A DNA stretch of 63,396 nt from Azohydromonas lata NBRC 102462. GTDB taxonomy: Bacteria; Pseudomonadota; Gammaproteobacteria; Burkholderiales; Burkholderiaceae_C. Positions 45,020 through 56,711 of this stretch are shown here, piece by piece. Location: contig NZ_BCTC01000031.1 of assembly GCF_001571085.1 (NCBI RefSeq), positions 1 to 63,396 on the forward strand. Reading direction: 5' to 3'. Position 1 is the first letter of the stretch. Each line of letters starts with the position of its first letter. The notes beneath the pieces are model-generated. The model did not search any database and was not told where the DNA came from. It saw nothing but the letters and a program-made list of their open reading frames with translations. The position numbers were made by a program, and so were the translations under genes.

Positions 45020-46761
45020 GCCAGCAGCTTGTCCTTCAGGAAGGCATCGACCTCGGCCTGCGCCACCGGCGTGGCCTGCGCGTCGCGCCGGCCCTGGTAT
45101 TCCAGCTTGCCTTCCTTGAGGCCGCGGTCGGAGATGACGATGCGGTGCGGCACGCCAACGAGCTCCCAGTCGGCGAACATCGCGCCCGGGCGCTCGCCGC
45201 GGTCGTCCAGCAGCACGTCCACGCCCAGGGCCTGCAGCGACTGGTACAGCCGCTCGGCCTCGGCGCGCACGGCCTCGCTGCGGTCCATGCCGATGGGGCA
45301 GATCACGATGCGGAACGGCGCCATGGCGTCCGGCCAGATGATGCCGCGCTCGTCGTGGTTCTGTTCGATGGCCGCGCCCAGCAGCCGCGTCACGCCGATG
45401 CCGTAGCAGCCCATTTCCATGAACTGGGGCTTGCCCTTCTCGTCCAGGTACGTGGCGTTCATGGCCTTGGAGTACTTGGTGCCGAGGTAGAACACGTGGC
45501 CCACCTCGATGCCGCGCTGGATCGCAAGCAGGCCCTTGCCGTCCGGTGACGGGTCACCCTCGACCACGTTGCGCAGGTCGGCCACCACGTCGGGCTCAGG
45601 CAGGTCGCGGCCCCAGTTGACGCCGGTGTAGTGGTAGTCCTCGTCGTTGGCGCCGCAGACGAAGTCGGACATGCGGGCCACCGTGCGGTCCACCACCACC
45701 TTCACCGGCTGCTTCATGCCAATGGGCCCCAGGTAGCCGGGCTTGCAGCCGAAGTGCGTGTCGATTTCGGCCAAGGTGGCGAAGCGGAAACCGCCCTTGA
45801 GGCCTTCGACCTTGCTGGCCTTGACCTCGTTGAGCTCGTGGTCGCCTCGCACCATCAGCAGCCAGACGGTGGACTTGGCGACCTTGCCAGCCTCGTCGAA
45901 CTCGTCGGTGGCCAGCACCAGCGTCTTGACCGTGCGCTGCAGCGGCAGGCCCAGGAGCCGCGCCACGTCGGCGCAGGTGGCCGTGCCCGGCGTGGATGTC
46001 TTTTCCAGCGGCAGGGTGGGCGCAGCGCGCTCGGCCAGCAGCGGCAACGCCTCGGCCAGCTCGATGTTGGCCGCGTACTCGCTGTTTGGGCAGTAGATGA
46101 TGGCGTCCTCGCCCGTATCGGCGATGACCTGGAACTCGTGCGAGCGGTCGCCGCCTATGGCGCCGGTGTCGGCCGCGACAGCGCGGTACTGCAGCCCCAT
46201 GCGGTCGAAGATGGCGATGTAGGCCTTGAACATCGCGTCGTAGCTGCGGCCGGCGGCCTCCACGTCACGGTCGAAGGAGTAGGCGTCCTTCATCGTGAAC
46301 TCGCGCCCGCGCATGATGCCGAAGCGCGGCCGCCGCTCGTCGCGGAACTTGGTCTGGATGTGATAGAAGTTTTTGGGCAGCTGCTTGTAGCTGCGCAACT
46401 CCTGGCGCGCGATGTCCGTCACGACCTCTTCGGACGTGGGCTGGATGATGAAGTCGCGCTCGTGCCGATCCTTCACACGCAGCAGCTCCGGCCCCATCTT
46501 GTCGAAGCGCCCCGTCTCCTGCCACAGCTCGGCAGGCTGGACGACGGGCATGAGCAGCTCGATGGCGCCGGCGCGGTTCATCTCCTCGCGGATGATGCCC
46601 TCCACCTTGCGGATCACGCGCAGCCCCATGGGCATGTAGTTGTAGATGCCCGCGCCCAGGCGCTTGATGAGCCCGGCGCGCATCATGAGCTTGTGGCTCA
46701 CGATCTCGGCATCGGCGGGGGCCTCCTTGAGGGTGGAGACGAAGAACTGCGAGGCTTTCAT
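45016..46761 (-). CDS. proS: Prolyl-tRNA synthetase, bacterial type with editing domain
   Basis: Class II aminoacyl-tRNA synthetase. The 581-aa protein shows motif 1 ([20 protein letters not shown]), motif 2 ([18 protein letters not shown]) and motif 3 ([17 protein letters not shown]). The YbaK-like insertion that removes mischarged alanine lies at about residues 225-400. The start at 46761 gives the family N-terminus [19 protein letters not shown]. Longer in-frame starts read into the divergent rppH leader. It is upstream of the transglycosylase gene. Confidence 0.96.
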   Translation of the reverse strand: MKASQFFVSTLKEAPADAEIVSHKLMMRAGLIKRLGAGIYNYMPMGLRVIRKVEGIIREEMNRAGAIELLMPVVQPAELWQETGRFDKMGPELLRVKDRHERDFIIQPTSEEVVTDIARQELRSYKQLPKNFYHIQTKFRDERRPRFGIMRGREFTMKDAYSFDRDVEAAGRSYDAMFKAYIAIFDRMGLQYRAVAADTGAIGGDRSHEFQVIADTGEDAIIYCPNSEYAANIELAEALPLLAERAAPTLPLEKTSTPGTATCADVARLLGLPLQRTVKTLVLATDEFDEAGKVAKSTVWLLMVRGDHELNEVKASKVEGLKGGFRFATLAEIDTHFGCKPGYLGPIGMKQPVKVVVDRTVARMSDFVCGANDEDYHYTGVNWGRDLPEPDVVADLRNVVEGDPSPDGKGLLAIQRGIEVGHVFYLGTKYSKAMNATYLDEKGKPQFMEMGCYGIGVTRLLGAAIEQNHDERGIIWPDAMAPFRIVICPIGMDRSEAVRAEAERLYQSLQALGVDVLLDDRGERPGAMFADWELVGVPHRIVISDRGLKEGKLEYQGRRDAQATPVAQAEVDAFLKDKLLA

Positions 46762-46895
46762 GGGTAGGGAATCTGCAGATTGCACAACGGCGCCGCGGGG
46801 GGTGCCGCAGGCTCGGAGGTCACGGGTTAGCGAGGTAACGCAAGCCGTGCCGAGCCGGTGCAATAATGAAATCAATTCAAGAATTGGGGTTGATT

Positions 46896-47477
46896 ATGCT
46901 CGACCGTGAAGGCTTCAGGCCCAACGTCGGCATCGTCCTGCTCAATGCGCGGAATCAGGTGTTTTGGGGCAAGCGGCTGCGCACCCACTCCTGGCAGTTC
47001 CCGCAAGGCGGTATCAAGTACGGAGAAACGCCTGAGCAGGCCATGTTCCGCGAACTGCACGAGGAGGTGGGCCTTCGACCCGAGCACGTCAAGGTGCTGG
47101 CCCGCACCCGCGACTGGCTGCGTTACGAGGTGCCTGACCACTACATCCGGCGCGACGCGCGCGGCCACTACAAGGGGCAGAAACAGATCTGGTTCCTGCT
47201 CAAGCTGTTGGGCCGCGACTCGGACATGAACCTGCGCGCCACCGACCATCCCGAGTTCGACGCCTGGCGCTGGAACGACTACTGGGTGCCGCTGGACATG
47301 GTCATCGAGTTCAAGCGCGACGTGTACCAGATGGCGCTGACCGAGCTGGCCCGCTTCCTGCCCCGCGCCAACCCGCACAACCGCTACCTGCGCGCGGGCA
47401 TGCGCTCGCACCAGCGCCATGAGGACCCGCCGGACTCCTCAGTCGTGCCTCCGGTCACGCCGGGCGGCAGGGCCTGA
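46896..47477 (+). CDS. rppH: RNA pyrophosphohydrolase
   Basis: Nudix hydrolase that removes pyrophosphate from 5' triphosphate RNA ends to start mRNA decay. The 193-aa protein has [33 protein letters not shown] and the Nudix box from GGIKYGET to EEVGL. The ATG at 46896 gives the family N-terminus. An ATG at 46866 would add 10 residues and is preceded by an AATAAT-like box. The tail (about residues 160-193) is not conserved. A CAATTC-AA-GAATTG inverted repeat lies just before the start. Confidence 0.95.
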   Translation: MLDREGFRPNVGIVLLNARNQVFWGKRLRTHSWQFPQGGIKYGETPEQAMFRELHEEVGLRPEHVKVLARTRDWLRYEVPDHYIRRDARGHYKGQKQIWFLLKLLGRDSDMNLRATDHPEFDAWRWNDYWVPLDMVIEFKRDVYQMALTELARFLPRANPHNRYLRAGMRSHQRHEDPPDSSVVPPVTPGGRA

Positions 47478-47497
47478 AGAGCTCAGGCTCAAGGCAC

Positions 47498-47532
47498 AAA
47501 AAAAACAGGCCGCTGCAAGCGGCCTGTTTTTT
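47498..47532 (+). terminator. Bidirectional terminator between rppH and proB
   Basis: ACAGGCCGCT and AGCGGCCTGT form a perfect 10-bp stem with a GCA loop, flanked by eight A residues on the left and six T residues on the right. It can serve both convergent genes. Confidence 0.92.
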
Positions 47533-47552
47533 GGCAGTCTCTCGGGGCTGAC

Positions 47553-49816
<2,264 letters not shown>

Positions 49817-49821
49817 TCAGC

Positions 49822-50079
49822 TCAGACCGGGGTGACGAAAACCGTCTGGCGGTTGAGCGCACCCTTGGTGGCGAAGGACACCTGGCCGTCCACGAGGGCG
49901 AACAGGGTGTGGTCCTTGCCCACGCCGACGTTGGTGCCGGCATGGAACTTCGTGCCGCGCTGGCGAACGATGATGGAGCCAGCCGAAATGGTCTGACCGC
50001 CGAACACCTTCACGCCCAGCATCTTCGGTTTGGAGTCGCGGCCGTTCCGTGTGGAACCGCCGCCTTTTTTCTGTGCCAT
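49822..50079 (-). CDS. rpmA: 50S ribosomal protein L27
   Basis: Large-subunit protein whose N-terminus reaches the peptidyl transferase centre. The 85-aa protein begins [16 protein letters not shown] and continues with [20 protein letters not shown] and [16 protein letters not shown], all diagnostic. No cleavable N-terminal extension of the Firmicutes type is present. It lies 26 bases after rplU. Confidence 0.98.
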   Translation of the reverse strand: MAQKKGGGSTRNGRDSKPKMLGVKVFGGQTISAGSIIVRQRGTKFHAGTNVGVGKDHTLFALVDGQVSFATKGALNRQTVFVTPV

Positions 50080-50105
50080 GGTTCAGTTCTCCTGGGGCAA
50101 CTGGA

Positions 50106-50417
50106 TCAGCCGTTGACCGCGCCGATCTGGATTTCGGTGAAGGCCTGGCGATGACCTTGGCGCTTCTGGTAGTGCTTGCGGCGACGCATCTTGAAGATGC
50201 GCACCTTGTCGTGCTTGCCGTGCGCCACGACGGTGGCGGTGACAGTGGCGCCGCTGACCAGAGGCGTGCCCACCTTCAGCTCAGCGCCGTTGCCGACAGC
50301 CAGAACCTGGTCGATCACGATCTCCTGGCCCACGTCCGCAGCAATCTGTTCTACCTTGATCTTTTCGCCGACAGCAACCTTGTATTGCTTGCCACCGGTT
50401 TTTATGACCGCGTACAT
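50106..50417 (-). CDS. rplU: 50S ribosomal protein L21
   Basis: Large-subunit protein. The 103-aa product starts [20 protein letters not shown] and ends with the [16 protein letters not shown] and [11 protein letters not shown] motifs. AAAGG lies upstream of the ATG at 50417. It heads the rplU-rpmA-obgE-proB group and is divergent from ispB, with 202 bases between. Confidence 0.98.
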   Translation of the reverse strand: MYAVIKTGGKQYKVAVGEKIKVEQIAADVGQEIVIDQVLAVGNGAELKVGTPLVSGATVTATVVAHGKHDKVRIFKMRRRKHYQKRQGHRQAFTEIQIGAVNG

Positions 50418-50590
50418 ATGTGACCTTTCTCTTGGACATCCGCGCGTCACGGAAAGCCGTAACGCACGGAACCCGCGATTCTAATCCATGCCGCGCAAAA
50501 CCCGACTGCGGAACCGGGAAAGCGAGGCTTGCGGCGCGTGCGAAAGCTCGCATGTCCCGCACGTTTCGGGGGAGGGTGTGAGGCGCTTCC

Positions 50591-50596
50591 TATAAT
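50591..50596 (+). promoter_or_regulatory. -10 element of ispB
   Basis: A perfect TATAAT lies 23 bases before the ispB ATG. The -35 position is GC-rich with no good match. Confidence 0.55.
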
Positions 50597-50619
50597 CCGC
50601 GCCGACTTTCCCAGCATTC

Positions 50620-51609
50620 ATGACTTCATCGGCCCCCACTCCACAAACCTCCTTCGCCGACGAGCTCATGGCGCAGGAGATGCAGACCGTCGATGCCGTC
50701 ATCATCGAGCGGCTGCGCTCCGAGGTGGCGCTCATCAACCAGATCGCGCACTACATCATCAGTGCCGGCGGCAAGCGCATACGTCCACGCCTAGTGCTGC
50801 TGTTCGCGCGGGCGCTGGGCTTCCAGGGGCCGGAGCGCTTCACGCTGGCAGCCATCGTCGAGTTCATTCATACCGCCACGCTGCTGCATGACGACGTGGT
50901 GGACGAATCGTCCCTTCGCCGCGGCCGCCAGACGGCCAACGCGCTGTTCGGCAACGCCGCCAGCGTGCTGGTAGGCGACTTCCTGTACTCGCGCGCCTTC
51001 CAGATGATGGTGTCCGTCAACCGCATGCGCGTGCTCGACGTGCTGGCCGACGCGACCAACGTCATCGCCGAGGGCGAGGTGCTGCAGTTGATGAACATGC
51101 ACGACCCTGATCTCGCGATCGAGGACTACCTGCGCGTCATCCGCTACAAGACCGCCAAGCTCTTCGAGGCCAGTGCCCGCTTGGGCGCCGTGCTGGCCAA
51201 TGCCGACGCCGCCACCGAGGAGCGCTGCGCCGACTACGGCCGCTCGCTGGGCACTGCCTTCCAGCTCGTGGACGACCTGCTCGACTACCAGGGCGATACG
51301 CAGGAGCTGGGCAAGAACGTGGGCGACGACCTGCGCGAGGGCAAGCCCACGCTGCCGCTGCTCATCGCCATGGCTCGCGGCACTGAAGCCGAGCGGCTCA
51401 CCATCCGCCACGCCATCGAGCACGGCGAGGTGGAGAAGCTGCCGGAAATCGTGCAGATCGTGCAGCGCACCGGCGCGCTGGAAGCCACCCGCGAAGCCGC
51501 CCGCGCCCAGGCCGAACAGGCTCGCGCCGCGCTCGAATCAATTCCTGATTCCGAAGCGCGAAAATCTCTGCTAGAATTTTGTTCTCGGTCGGTGGACAGG
51601 TCTTTCTGA
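50620..51609 (+). CDS. ispB: Octaprenyl-type polyprenyl diphosphate synthase
   Basis: Trans-prenyltransferase making the ubiquinone side chain. The 329-aa protein has GGKRIRPRLVLL, the first Asp-rich motif LLHDDVVDESSLRRG, and the second LVDDLLDYQGDTQELGKN with GDDLREGKPTLPLL. Chain length (octaprenyl is usual in this order) cannot be read directly. rplU-rpmA next to ispB is a conserved divergent arrangement. tRNA-Pro follows 65 bases after the stop. Confidence 0.95.
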   Translation: MTSSAPTPQTSFADELMAQEMQTVDAVIIERLRSEVALINQIAHYIISAGGKRIRPRLVLLFARALGFQGPERFTLAAIVEFIHTATLLHDDVVDESSLRRGRQTANALFGNAASVLVGDFLYSRAFQMMVSVNRMRVLDVLADATNVIAEGEVLQLMNMHDPDLAIEDYLRVIRYKTAKLFEASARLGAVLANADAATEERCADYGRSLGTAFQLVDDLLDYQGDTQELGKNVGDDLREGKPTLPLLIAMARGTEAERLTIRHAIEHGEVEKLPEIVQIVQRTGALEATREAARAQAEQARAALESIPDSEARKSLLEFCSRSVDRSF

Positions 51610-51674
51610 AGAAAAACCTGCTAAACTGATAGAAGTTGAGACGACAAAGCAATCGCAACGCCGTCAAAACAATT

Positions 51675-51751
51675 CGGGGTGTAGCTTAGCCTGGTAGAGC
51701 GCTACGTTCGGGACGTAGAGGCCGGAGGTTCGAATCCTCTCACCCCGACCA
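51675..51751 (+). tRNA. tRNA-Pro (CGG)
   Basis: A 77-nt cloverleaf with paired acceptor arms CGGGGTG / CACCCCG and encoded CCA. The anticodon stem CTACG / CGTAG encloses loop TTCGGGA, giving CGG, which reads CCG. The T-arm has GGTTCGAATCC. The C1-G72 first pair is typical of bacterial tRNA-Pro. Confidence 0.95.
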
Positions 51752-51794
51752 GGTTTCTTCTTTCGTCGTCTCACACAAGCTCCTGCAGCAGGAG

Positions 51795-51817
51795 GCACGA
51801 CACGCAAGGTGTCGTGC
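51795..51817 (+). terminator. Hairpin after tRNA-Pro
   Basis: GCACGACAC and GTGTCGTGC form a perfect 9-bp stem with a 5-base loop, 43 bases past the tRNA. There is no T run, so its role as terminator is uncertain. Confidence 0.45.
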
Positions 51818-51925
51818 GGAGACGGCAAAGCGCCGCGGTTCAGCGGCTTGCTCCCCAAACATTAAGTTGTTCGATAGTCGTTACGACTTGTAGCGCGCTC
51901 AGTCCATTAGGGCTGCTGCGTGTTG

Positions 51926-51940
51926 TGGCAAATCGCTTGT
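51926..51940 (+). promoter_or_regulatory. Weak candidate sigma-54 promoter of pilB
   Basis: TGGCA, a 6-base gap and TTGT resemble the -24/-12 element (TGGCAC-N5-TTGC), but the -12 GC is GT here. It would start transcription near 51952, ahead of the chosen pilB start. Confidence 0.25.
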
Positions 51941-51985
51941 GCAGGCGATCATTTTTTCCACTTTCGCCACTGCACGCGCACTGCC

Positions 51986-53731
51986 TTGTCCGCCCTGTCG
52001 ATCTCCACGCCCGCGGCTCCTTTACCCCCCACGCTGACCGGCGCCGCGCGCGTGCTCGCCTACATCGGCAAGCTCGACGCGGAGACGGCGCTCGCCCTGT
52101 CGCAACGGGCACAGCACGAGCACGTCAGCTTTGCACAGGTGGTGGTGGAGGCGGGAGCCCTTTCGGCCTCGGAGCTGGCCCACGCGCTGGCCGGCACCCT
52201 GGCATTGCCGCTGCTGGACCTCGACGCCCTGGACATGCGCGCGCTGCCGCGCGGCGTGCTCGACACGCGGCTGGCCCGGCAATACCAGGTCGTGGCGCTG
52301 GGCCGGCGCGGCAACCGCCTCTTCATTGGCGGCGCCGACCCGACCGACCACACCGCGCTGGAGCGCATACGCTTTGCCACCCAGCTCTCCACCCAGTGGA
52401 TCGTCGTCGAGCAGGACAAGCTCGCGCGGCTGCTGCAAGCCAACGCCGGCACGCTGGAGCTGCCGCCAAGCGGCAACGGTGGTGGCGGCACCGACTTCCG
52501 CTTCGACCTGGCCGACGACGAGCCCTCCCCCGCTGCCGCCGAGGCCGCACAGGTCGAGGCCGAGGTGGAGGACGCGCCCGTCGTCCGCTTCCTGCACAAG
52601 ATGCTGGCCGACGCCGTCAACGCCCGCGCCTCGGACCTGCACTTCGAGCCCTACGAGACGCACTACCGCGTGCGCTTTCGCATCGACGGCGAGCTGCGCG
52701 AGGTGGTGCAGCCGCCGCTGGCCATCAAGGACAAGCTGGCCTCGCGCATCAAGGTCATCAGCCGGCTGGACATCGCCGAAAAGCGCGTGCCGCAGGACGG
52801 CCGCCTGCAACTGACCTTCGGCACGCGCGCCATCGACTTTCGCGTCAGCACGTTGCCCACGCTGTTCGGCGAAAAAATCGTCATCCGCATCCTGGACGGC
52901 TCCAGCGCCAAGCTGGGCATAGACGCCCTGGGCTATGAGCCCGAGGAAAAGGCGCGGCTGCTGCACGCCGTGCAGCGGCCCTACGGCATGGTGCTGGTCA
53001 CGGGCCCCACCGGGTCGGGCAAGACGCTGTCGCTCTACACCTGCCTGAACCTGCTCAACCGGCCCGGCGTGAACATCTCCACCGTGGAAGACCCGGCCGA
53101 AATCCGCCTGCCCGGCATCAACCAGGTGGACGTCAACGAGAAGGCGGGGCTGACCTTTTCCTCCGCGCTGCGCGCCTTCCTGCGCCAGGACCCGGACGTG
53201 ATCATGGTGGGCGAAATACGCGACCTGGAAACGGCCGACATCGCCGTCAAGGCCGCGCAGACCGGCCACCTGGTGCTCTCCACGCTGCACACCAACGACG
53301 CGCCCTCCACGCTCACGCGGCTGCTGCAGATGGGCGTGGCGCCCTTCAACGTCGCCGCCAGCGTGCTCCTGATCACCGCACAGCGCCTGGCGCGGCGGCT
53401 GTGCGAGGACTGCAAGGCGCCGGGCGACTATTCGCGCGAGGCGCTGCTGCGCGCGGGCTTCAGCCACGAGGAGATCGACGGCCGCTGGCAACCCTACCGC
53501 GCCGTGGGCTGCGCCGCCTGCAACAACGGCTACAAGGGCCGCGTGGGCTTGTACCAGGTGATGCCGGTCAGCGAGGCGCTGCAGCGCCTCATCCTGGCCC
53601 AGGGCACGGCGCTGGACATCGCGCAACAGGCGCGGCGCGAGGGCGTGCGCGACCTGCGCCAAGCCGGGCTGGTCAAGGTGCGCGCCGGGGTGACGTCGCT
53701 GGAGGAAGTGATCGCCGTCACCAACGATTGA
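51986..53731 (+). CDS. pilB: Type IV pilus assembly ATPase PilB (GspE family)
   Basis: Hexameric ATPase that drives pilus extension. The protein has about 581 aa. The N-terminal GspE/MshEN domain contains LAHALAGTLALPLLDLD. The N2 domain (DAVNARASDLHFEPYE) precedes the Walker A VTGPTGSGKTLSLY (about residue 338), the Asp box VEDPAEIRLPG, Walker B VIMVGEIRDLETADIA and the His box STLHTNDAPSTLTRL. Four zinc cysteines lie in LCEDCKAP and CAACNNG. The start is uncertain: no ATG fits. I chose the TTG at 51986 at the start of conserved-looking sequence; a GTG at 51920 would add 22 residues. pilC and pilD follow. Confidence 0.93.
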   Translation: MSALSISTPAAPLPPTLTGAARVLAYIGKLDAETALALSQRAQHEHVSFAQVVVEAGALSASELAHALAGTLALPLLDLDALDMRALPRGVLDTRLARQYQVVALGRRGNRLFIGGADPTDHTALERIRFATQLSTQWIVVEQDKLARLLQANAGTLELPPSGNGGGGTDFRFDLADDEPSPAAAEAAQVEAEVEDAPVVRFLHKMLADAVNARASDLHFEPYETHYRVRFRIDGELREVVQPPLAIKDKLASRIKVISRLDIAEKRVPQDGRLQLTFGTRAIDFRVSTLPTLFGEKIVIRILDGSSAKLGIDALGYEPEEKARLLHAVQRPYGMVLVTGPTGSGKTLSLYTCLNLLNRPGVNISTVEDPAEIRLPGINQVDVNEKAGLTFSSALRAFLRQDPDVIMVGEIRDLETADIAVKAAQTGHLVLSTLHTNDAPSTLTRLLQMGVAPFNVAASVLLITAQRLARRLCEDCKAPGDYSREALLRAGFSHEEIDGRWQPYRAVGCAACNNGYKGRVGLYQVMPVSEALQRLILAQGTALDIAQQARREGVRDLRQAGLVKVRAGVTSLEEVIAVTND

Positions 53732-53787
53732 AGCCACGGCCCCGCGCAAACGGGGCCGGGACGCGGGAACGACCGGGGGAGGGATTC

Positions 53788-55017
53788 ATGGGCGCTGCGG
53801 ACACGGCCTCCAGGGCCAGGGAATTCGTCTTCGAGTGGGAAGGCCGCGACCGCCAAGGCAAGCCCGTGCGCGGCGAGTTGCGCTCGGCCGGCGAGGCAGC
53901 CGCGGGCGCCTGCCTGCGCCGCCAGGGCATCGTCGTGCTGCGCGTGGGCCGCAAGCGCCAGAGCCTGCGCGAGGCCGGGCGCGCCATACGGCGCAAGGAC
54001 ATCGCCCTCTTCACCCGGCAACTGGCCACGCTGCTGCGCGCGGGCGTGCCGCTGCTGCGGGCCTTCGACATCGTGGCGCGCGGCAGCGCCCATGTGCGGC
54101 TGGCGCGGCTGCTGTTGTCGGTGCGCGCCGACGTGGAAACCGGCACCAGCCTGTCCGCCGCGCTGCGCAGGCACCCGCGCCACTTCGGCGCGCTCTACTG
54201 CAACTCGGTGGAAGCGGGCGAGGCCGGCGGCGTGCTGGAGCCGCTGCTGGAGCGGCTGGCGCTGCACGAGGAAAAGGCGCTGGCGCTGCAGGGCCGCATA
54301 CGCTCGGCGCTGTTCTACCCGGTGACGGTGCTGGCGGTGTCGGCGCTGGTGCTGTCGCTCATCCTGGTGCTGGTGATCCCGTCCTTCACCGACGTGTTCG
54401 CCTCCTTCGGCGCGGACCTGCCCGCGCCCACGCGCTTCGTGATCGCCCTGTCCGACTTCTTCGTCGCCTGGTGGGCGCCCATGCTGGGTGCGCTGGCGGC
54501 GCTAGCCCTGGGCGCTTCGCAGGCGTGGCGGCGCTCGCATCGGCTGCGCGACGCGGCGCAGGCGGCGCTGCTGCAGGTGCCGCTGTTTGGCGCACTGGTG
54601 TCCAAGGCCGTCATGGCGCGCTGGACGCGCACGCTCTCCACCCTCTTTGCTGCCGGCGTGCCGCTGGTGGAGGCGCTGCCCTCGGCCGGCGCCGCCGCGG
54701 GCAACGCGGTGGTGCAACACGCCACGGCGCAGGTGCGCAAGGACGTGGCCGCGGGCATGGCGCTCAGCAGCGCGCTGCAGGCGGCGGGCTGCTTTCCGGC
54801 GCTGGTGCTGCAGCTCACGGCCATAGGCGAGGAGTCCGGCGCGCTGGACGCCATGCTGGCCAAGGCGGCCGAGCTCTACGAGAACGACGTGGACGAGTCC
54901 GCGCGCGGCCTGGCCAGCCTGATGGAGCCCGCCGTCATCGTCGTGTTGGGCGCGCTCATCGGCGGCATCGTCGTGGCGATGTACCTTCCCGTCTTCAAAC
55001 TCGGAGCCATCGTCTGA
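53788..55017 (+). CDS. pilC: Type IV pilus inner-membrane platform protein PilC
   Basis: Polytopic platform protein that links PilB to pilin assembly. The 409-aa product is a GspF/PilC protein with two repeated cytoplasmic domains. The first contains DIALFTRQLATLLRAGVPLL; the second contains MARWTRTLSTLFAAGVPLVE. Membrane segments lie near residues 170-195, 220-245 and 375-400. The start at 53788 has GGGGGAGGG upstream. The pilD reading frame begins in or just after the stop, with no ATG. Confidence 0.95.
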   Translation: MGAADTASRAREFVFEWEGRDRQGKPVRGELRSAGEAAAGACLRRQGIVVLRVGRKRQSLREAGRAIRRKDIALFTRQLATLLRAGVPLLRAFDIVARGSAHVRLARLLLSVRADVETGTSLSAALRRHPRHFGALYCNSVEAGEAGGVLEPLLERLALHEEKALALQGRIRSALFYPVTVLAVSALVLSLILVLVIPSFTDVFASFGADLPAPTRFVIALSDFFVAWWAPMLGALAALALGASQAWRRSHRLRDAAQAALLQVPLFGALVSKAVMARWTRTLSTLFAAGVPLVEALPSAGAAAGNAVVQHATAQVRKDVAAGMALSSALQAAGCFPALVLQLTAIGEESGALDAMLAKAAELYENDVDESARGLASLMEPAVIVVLGALIGGIVVAMYLPVFKLGAIV

Positions 55018-55946
55018 TCGACCTGACCTTTCTGCAGCCGCTGCTGCACCCGTTGCCACTGGCCCTGCTGGGCCTGTGCATAGGCAGCTTTCTCAACGTC
55101 GTCGCGCACCGGCTGCCGCTCATGCTGGAGCGCAACTGGTGGCAGGACGTGGCCGAGCAGCTCACCGATGCCGACTCGCACGCGCGCACCCTGGGCCACG
55201 CGCCCGCGCCGCAACTGGCCGACAGCGCCGGCACGCTGCGCCAGGCGCTGGACGCGCTGCCCGCGCTCACGCTGTCGCGCCCCGCGTCGCGCTGCCCGCA
55301 CTGCGGCACGCCCATCGCCTGGCACGACAACCTGCCGCTGCTGGGCTGGCTCAAGCGGCGCGGGCGCTGCGCCGCCTGCGCCGCGCCCATTTCCCTCCGC
55401 TACCCGCTGGTCGAGGCCGGCACGGCGCTGGTGTTCACCGCCATAGGCGCGCGCTTCACGGGTGAGCCGCAGGCGCTGCTGTGGTGCGCCGTGGCCGCGA
55501 CGCTGCTGGCCGCGGCGCTGATCGACTGGGACACCACGCTGTTGCCCGACGGCCTGACGCTGCCGCTGCTGTGGGCTGGCTTGGTGGCCGCGGCGCTGGG
55601 CTGGACGCTGCCGCTGGCCCAATCGCTGTGGGGCGCGGTGGCCGGCTATGGGTCGCTGTGGTCGGTGTACTGGCTGTTCAAGCTGGCCACCGGCAAGGAA
55701 GGCATGGGCTACGGCGACTTCAAGTTGCTGGCGGCGCTGGGCGCCTGGTTCGGCGCGTGGATGATCCTGCCCATGCTGCTCATGGCCTCGGTGCTGGGCG
55801 CGGCGGTGGGCATCGCCATGAAGCTGCGCCACTCGCTGCGCGAAGGCCAGTACGTGCCCTTCGGCCCCTTCCTGGCCGGCGCTGGGCTGGCGGCCATGCT
55901 GGCCGGCAAGGGAACCCTCCTGGGCTGGATGGGATGGAACTTCTGA
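55014..55946 (+). CDS. pilD: Prepilin peptidase PilD with non-standard start
   Basis: Aspartic membrane peptidase and N-methyltransferase that processes prepilins. The protein has about 310 aa. The first membrane segment (PLPLALLGLCIGSFLNVVAHRLP) comes right after the pilC stop. The zinc-type cysteines CPHCGTPI and CAACAAPI are present. The catalytic aspartates lie in ALIDWDTTLLPD and EGMGYGDFKLLA. No in-frame ATG, GTG or TTG precedes the first membrane segment. CTG at 55014, overlapping the pilC TGA and with CGGAG about 7 nt upstream, is the best start; CTG at 55023 is an alternative. A sequencing error is possible. Confidence 0.9.
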   Translation: MIDLTFLQPLLHPLPLALLGLCIGSFLNVVAHRLPLMLERNWWQDVAEQLTDADSHARTLGHAPAPQLADSAGTLRQALDALPALTLSRPASRCPHCGTPIAWHDNLPLLGWLKRRGRCAACAAPISLRYPLVEAGTALVFTAIGARFTGEPQALLWCAVAATLLAAALIDWDTTLLPDGLTLPLLWAGLVAAALGWTLPLAQSLWGAVAGYGSLWSVYWLFKLATGKEGMGYGDFKLLAALGAWFGAWMILPMLLMASVLGAAVGIAMKLRHSLREGQYVPFGPFLAGAGLAAMLAGKGTLLGWMGWNF

Positions 55947-55959
55947 CGGTTTGAACGTG

Positions 55960-56607
55960 ATGGTTTCAAAGACAACGACCACGGCGGCCGCGACGGCCGC
56001 TTTCGCCACGCCGCTGCGCGTGGGCCTGACCGGCGGCATCGGCAGCGGCAAGAGCACGGTGGCGGCGATGCTGGCCTCGCTGGGCGCGGTGGTGATAGAC
56101 ACCGACGCCATCTCGCGCGAGCTCACCGCCACGGGCGGCGCGGCGCTGCCGGCCATCGCGGCGCTGTTCGGCGCACAGGCCATTGGCGCCGACGGCGCGC
56201 TGGACCGCGCCTGGATGCGCCAGCGCGTGTTCGCAGACACGGCAACGCGCCAGCAGCTCGAAGGCATCCTGCACCCCATGATCCAGGCCGAAACCCAGCG
56301 CCGCAGCGACGCCGCCGGCGCAGCGCCGCGGGTGTTCGACGTGCCGCTGCTGGCCGAGTCGCTGAACTGGCGCGCGCGCGTGCAGCGCGTGCTGGTGGTG
56401 GACTGCAGCGAGGCAACGCAGGTGCAGCGCGTGATGCAGCGCTCGCAGTGGAGCGAGGAGACGGTGCGCCGCGTCATCGCCCAGCAGGCGCCGCGCGCGC
56501 GCCGGCGCGCCATCGCCGACGCCGTCCTCTTCAACGAGGGGCTGACGCTGCAAGGGCTGGCCGAGCAGGTCCAGACCCTGTGGCGCGGATGGTGCCCGGC
56601 CGCGTGA
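55960..56607 (+). CDS. coaE: Dephospho-CoA kinase
   Basis: Last step of coenzyme A synthesis. The 215-aa protein has the P-loop VGLTGGIGSGKSTVAAML (about residues 24-41), DTDAISRELTATGGAALP, the substrate-region VFDVPLLAES, and RVMQRSQWSEE. An Ala/Thr-rich N-terminal tail (about 20 residues) precedes the family start. The ATG at 55960 was chosen over TTG 55951 and GTG 55957. It sits between pilD and yacG, as in many proteobacteria. Confidence 0.95.
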   Translation: MVSKTTTTAAATAAFATPLRVGLTGGIGSGKSTVAAMLASLGAVVIDTDAISRELTATGGAALPAIAALFGAQAIGADGALDRAWMRQRVFADTATRQQLEGILHPMIQAETQRRSDAAGAAPRVFDVPLLAESLNWRARVQRVLVVDCSEATQVQRVMQRSQWSEETVRRVIAQQAPRARRRAIADAVLFNEGLTLQGLAEQVQTLWRGWCPAA

Positions 56608-56711
56608 AAGAATCCGCGCCCCGCTGACGCCCAAGGGCCGGCGCCGCCCGGCCCTCGCGTTCCAACCTCCACGCCTTGCGCGCCGCCGACGGCGCCTCCA
56701 CCTGGCTTGCC

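Noticed and set aside
46866..46895. CAATTC-AA-GAATTG hairpin before rppH as a riboswitch
   Set aside because: A 6-bp arm is too short and no larger fold surrounds it.
51540..51660. TAGAAT and TAAACT boxes near the end of ispB as the tRNA-Pro promoter
   Set aside because: Neither has a -35 within 16-18 bp, so I cannot choose between them.
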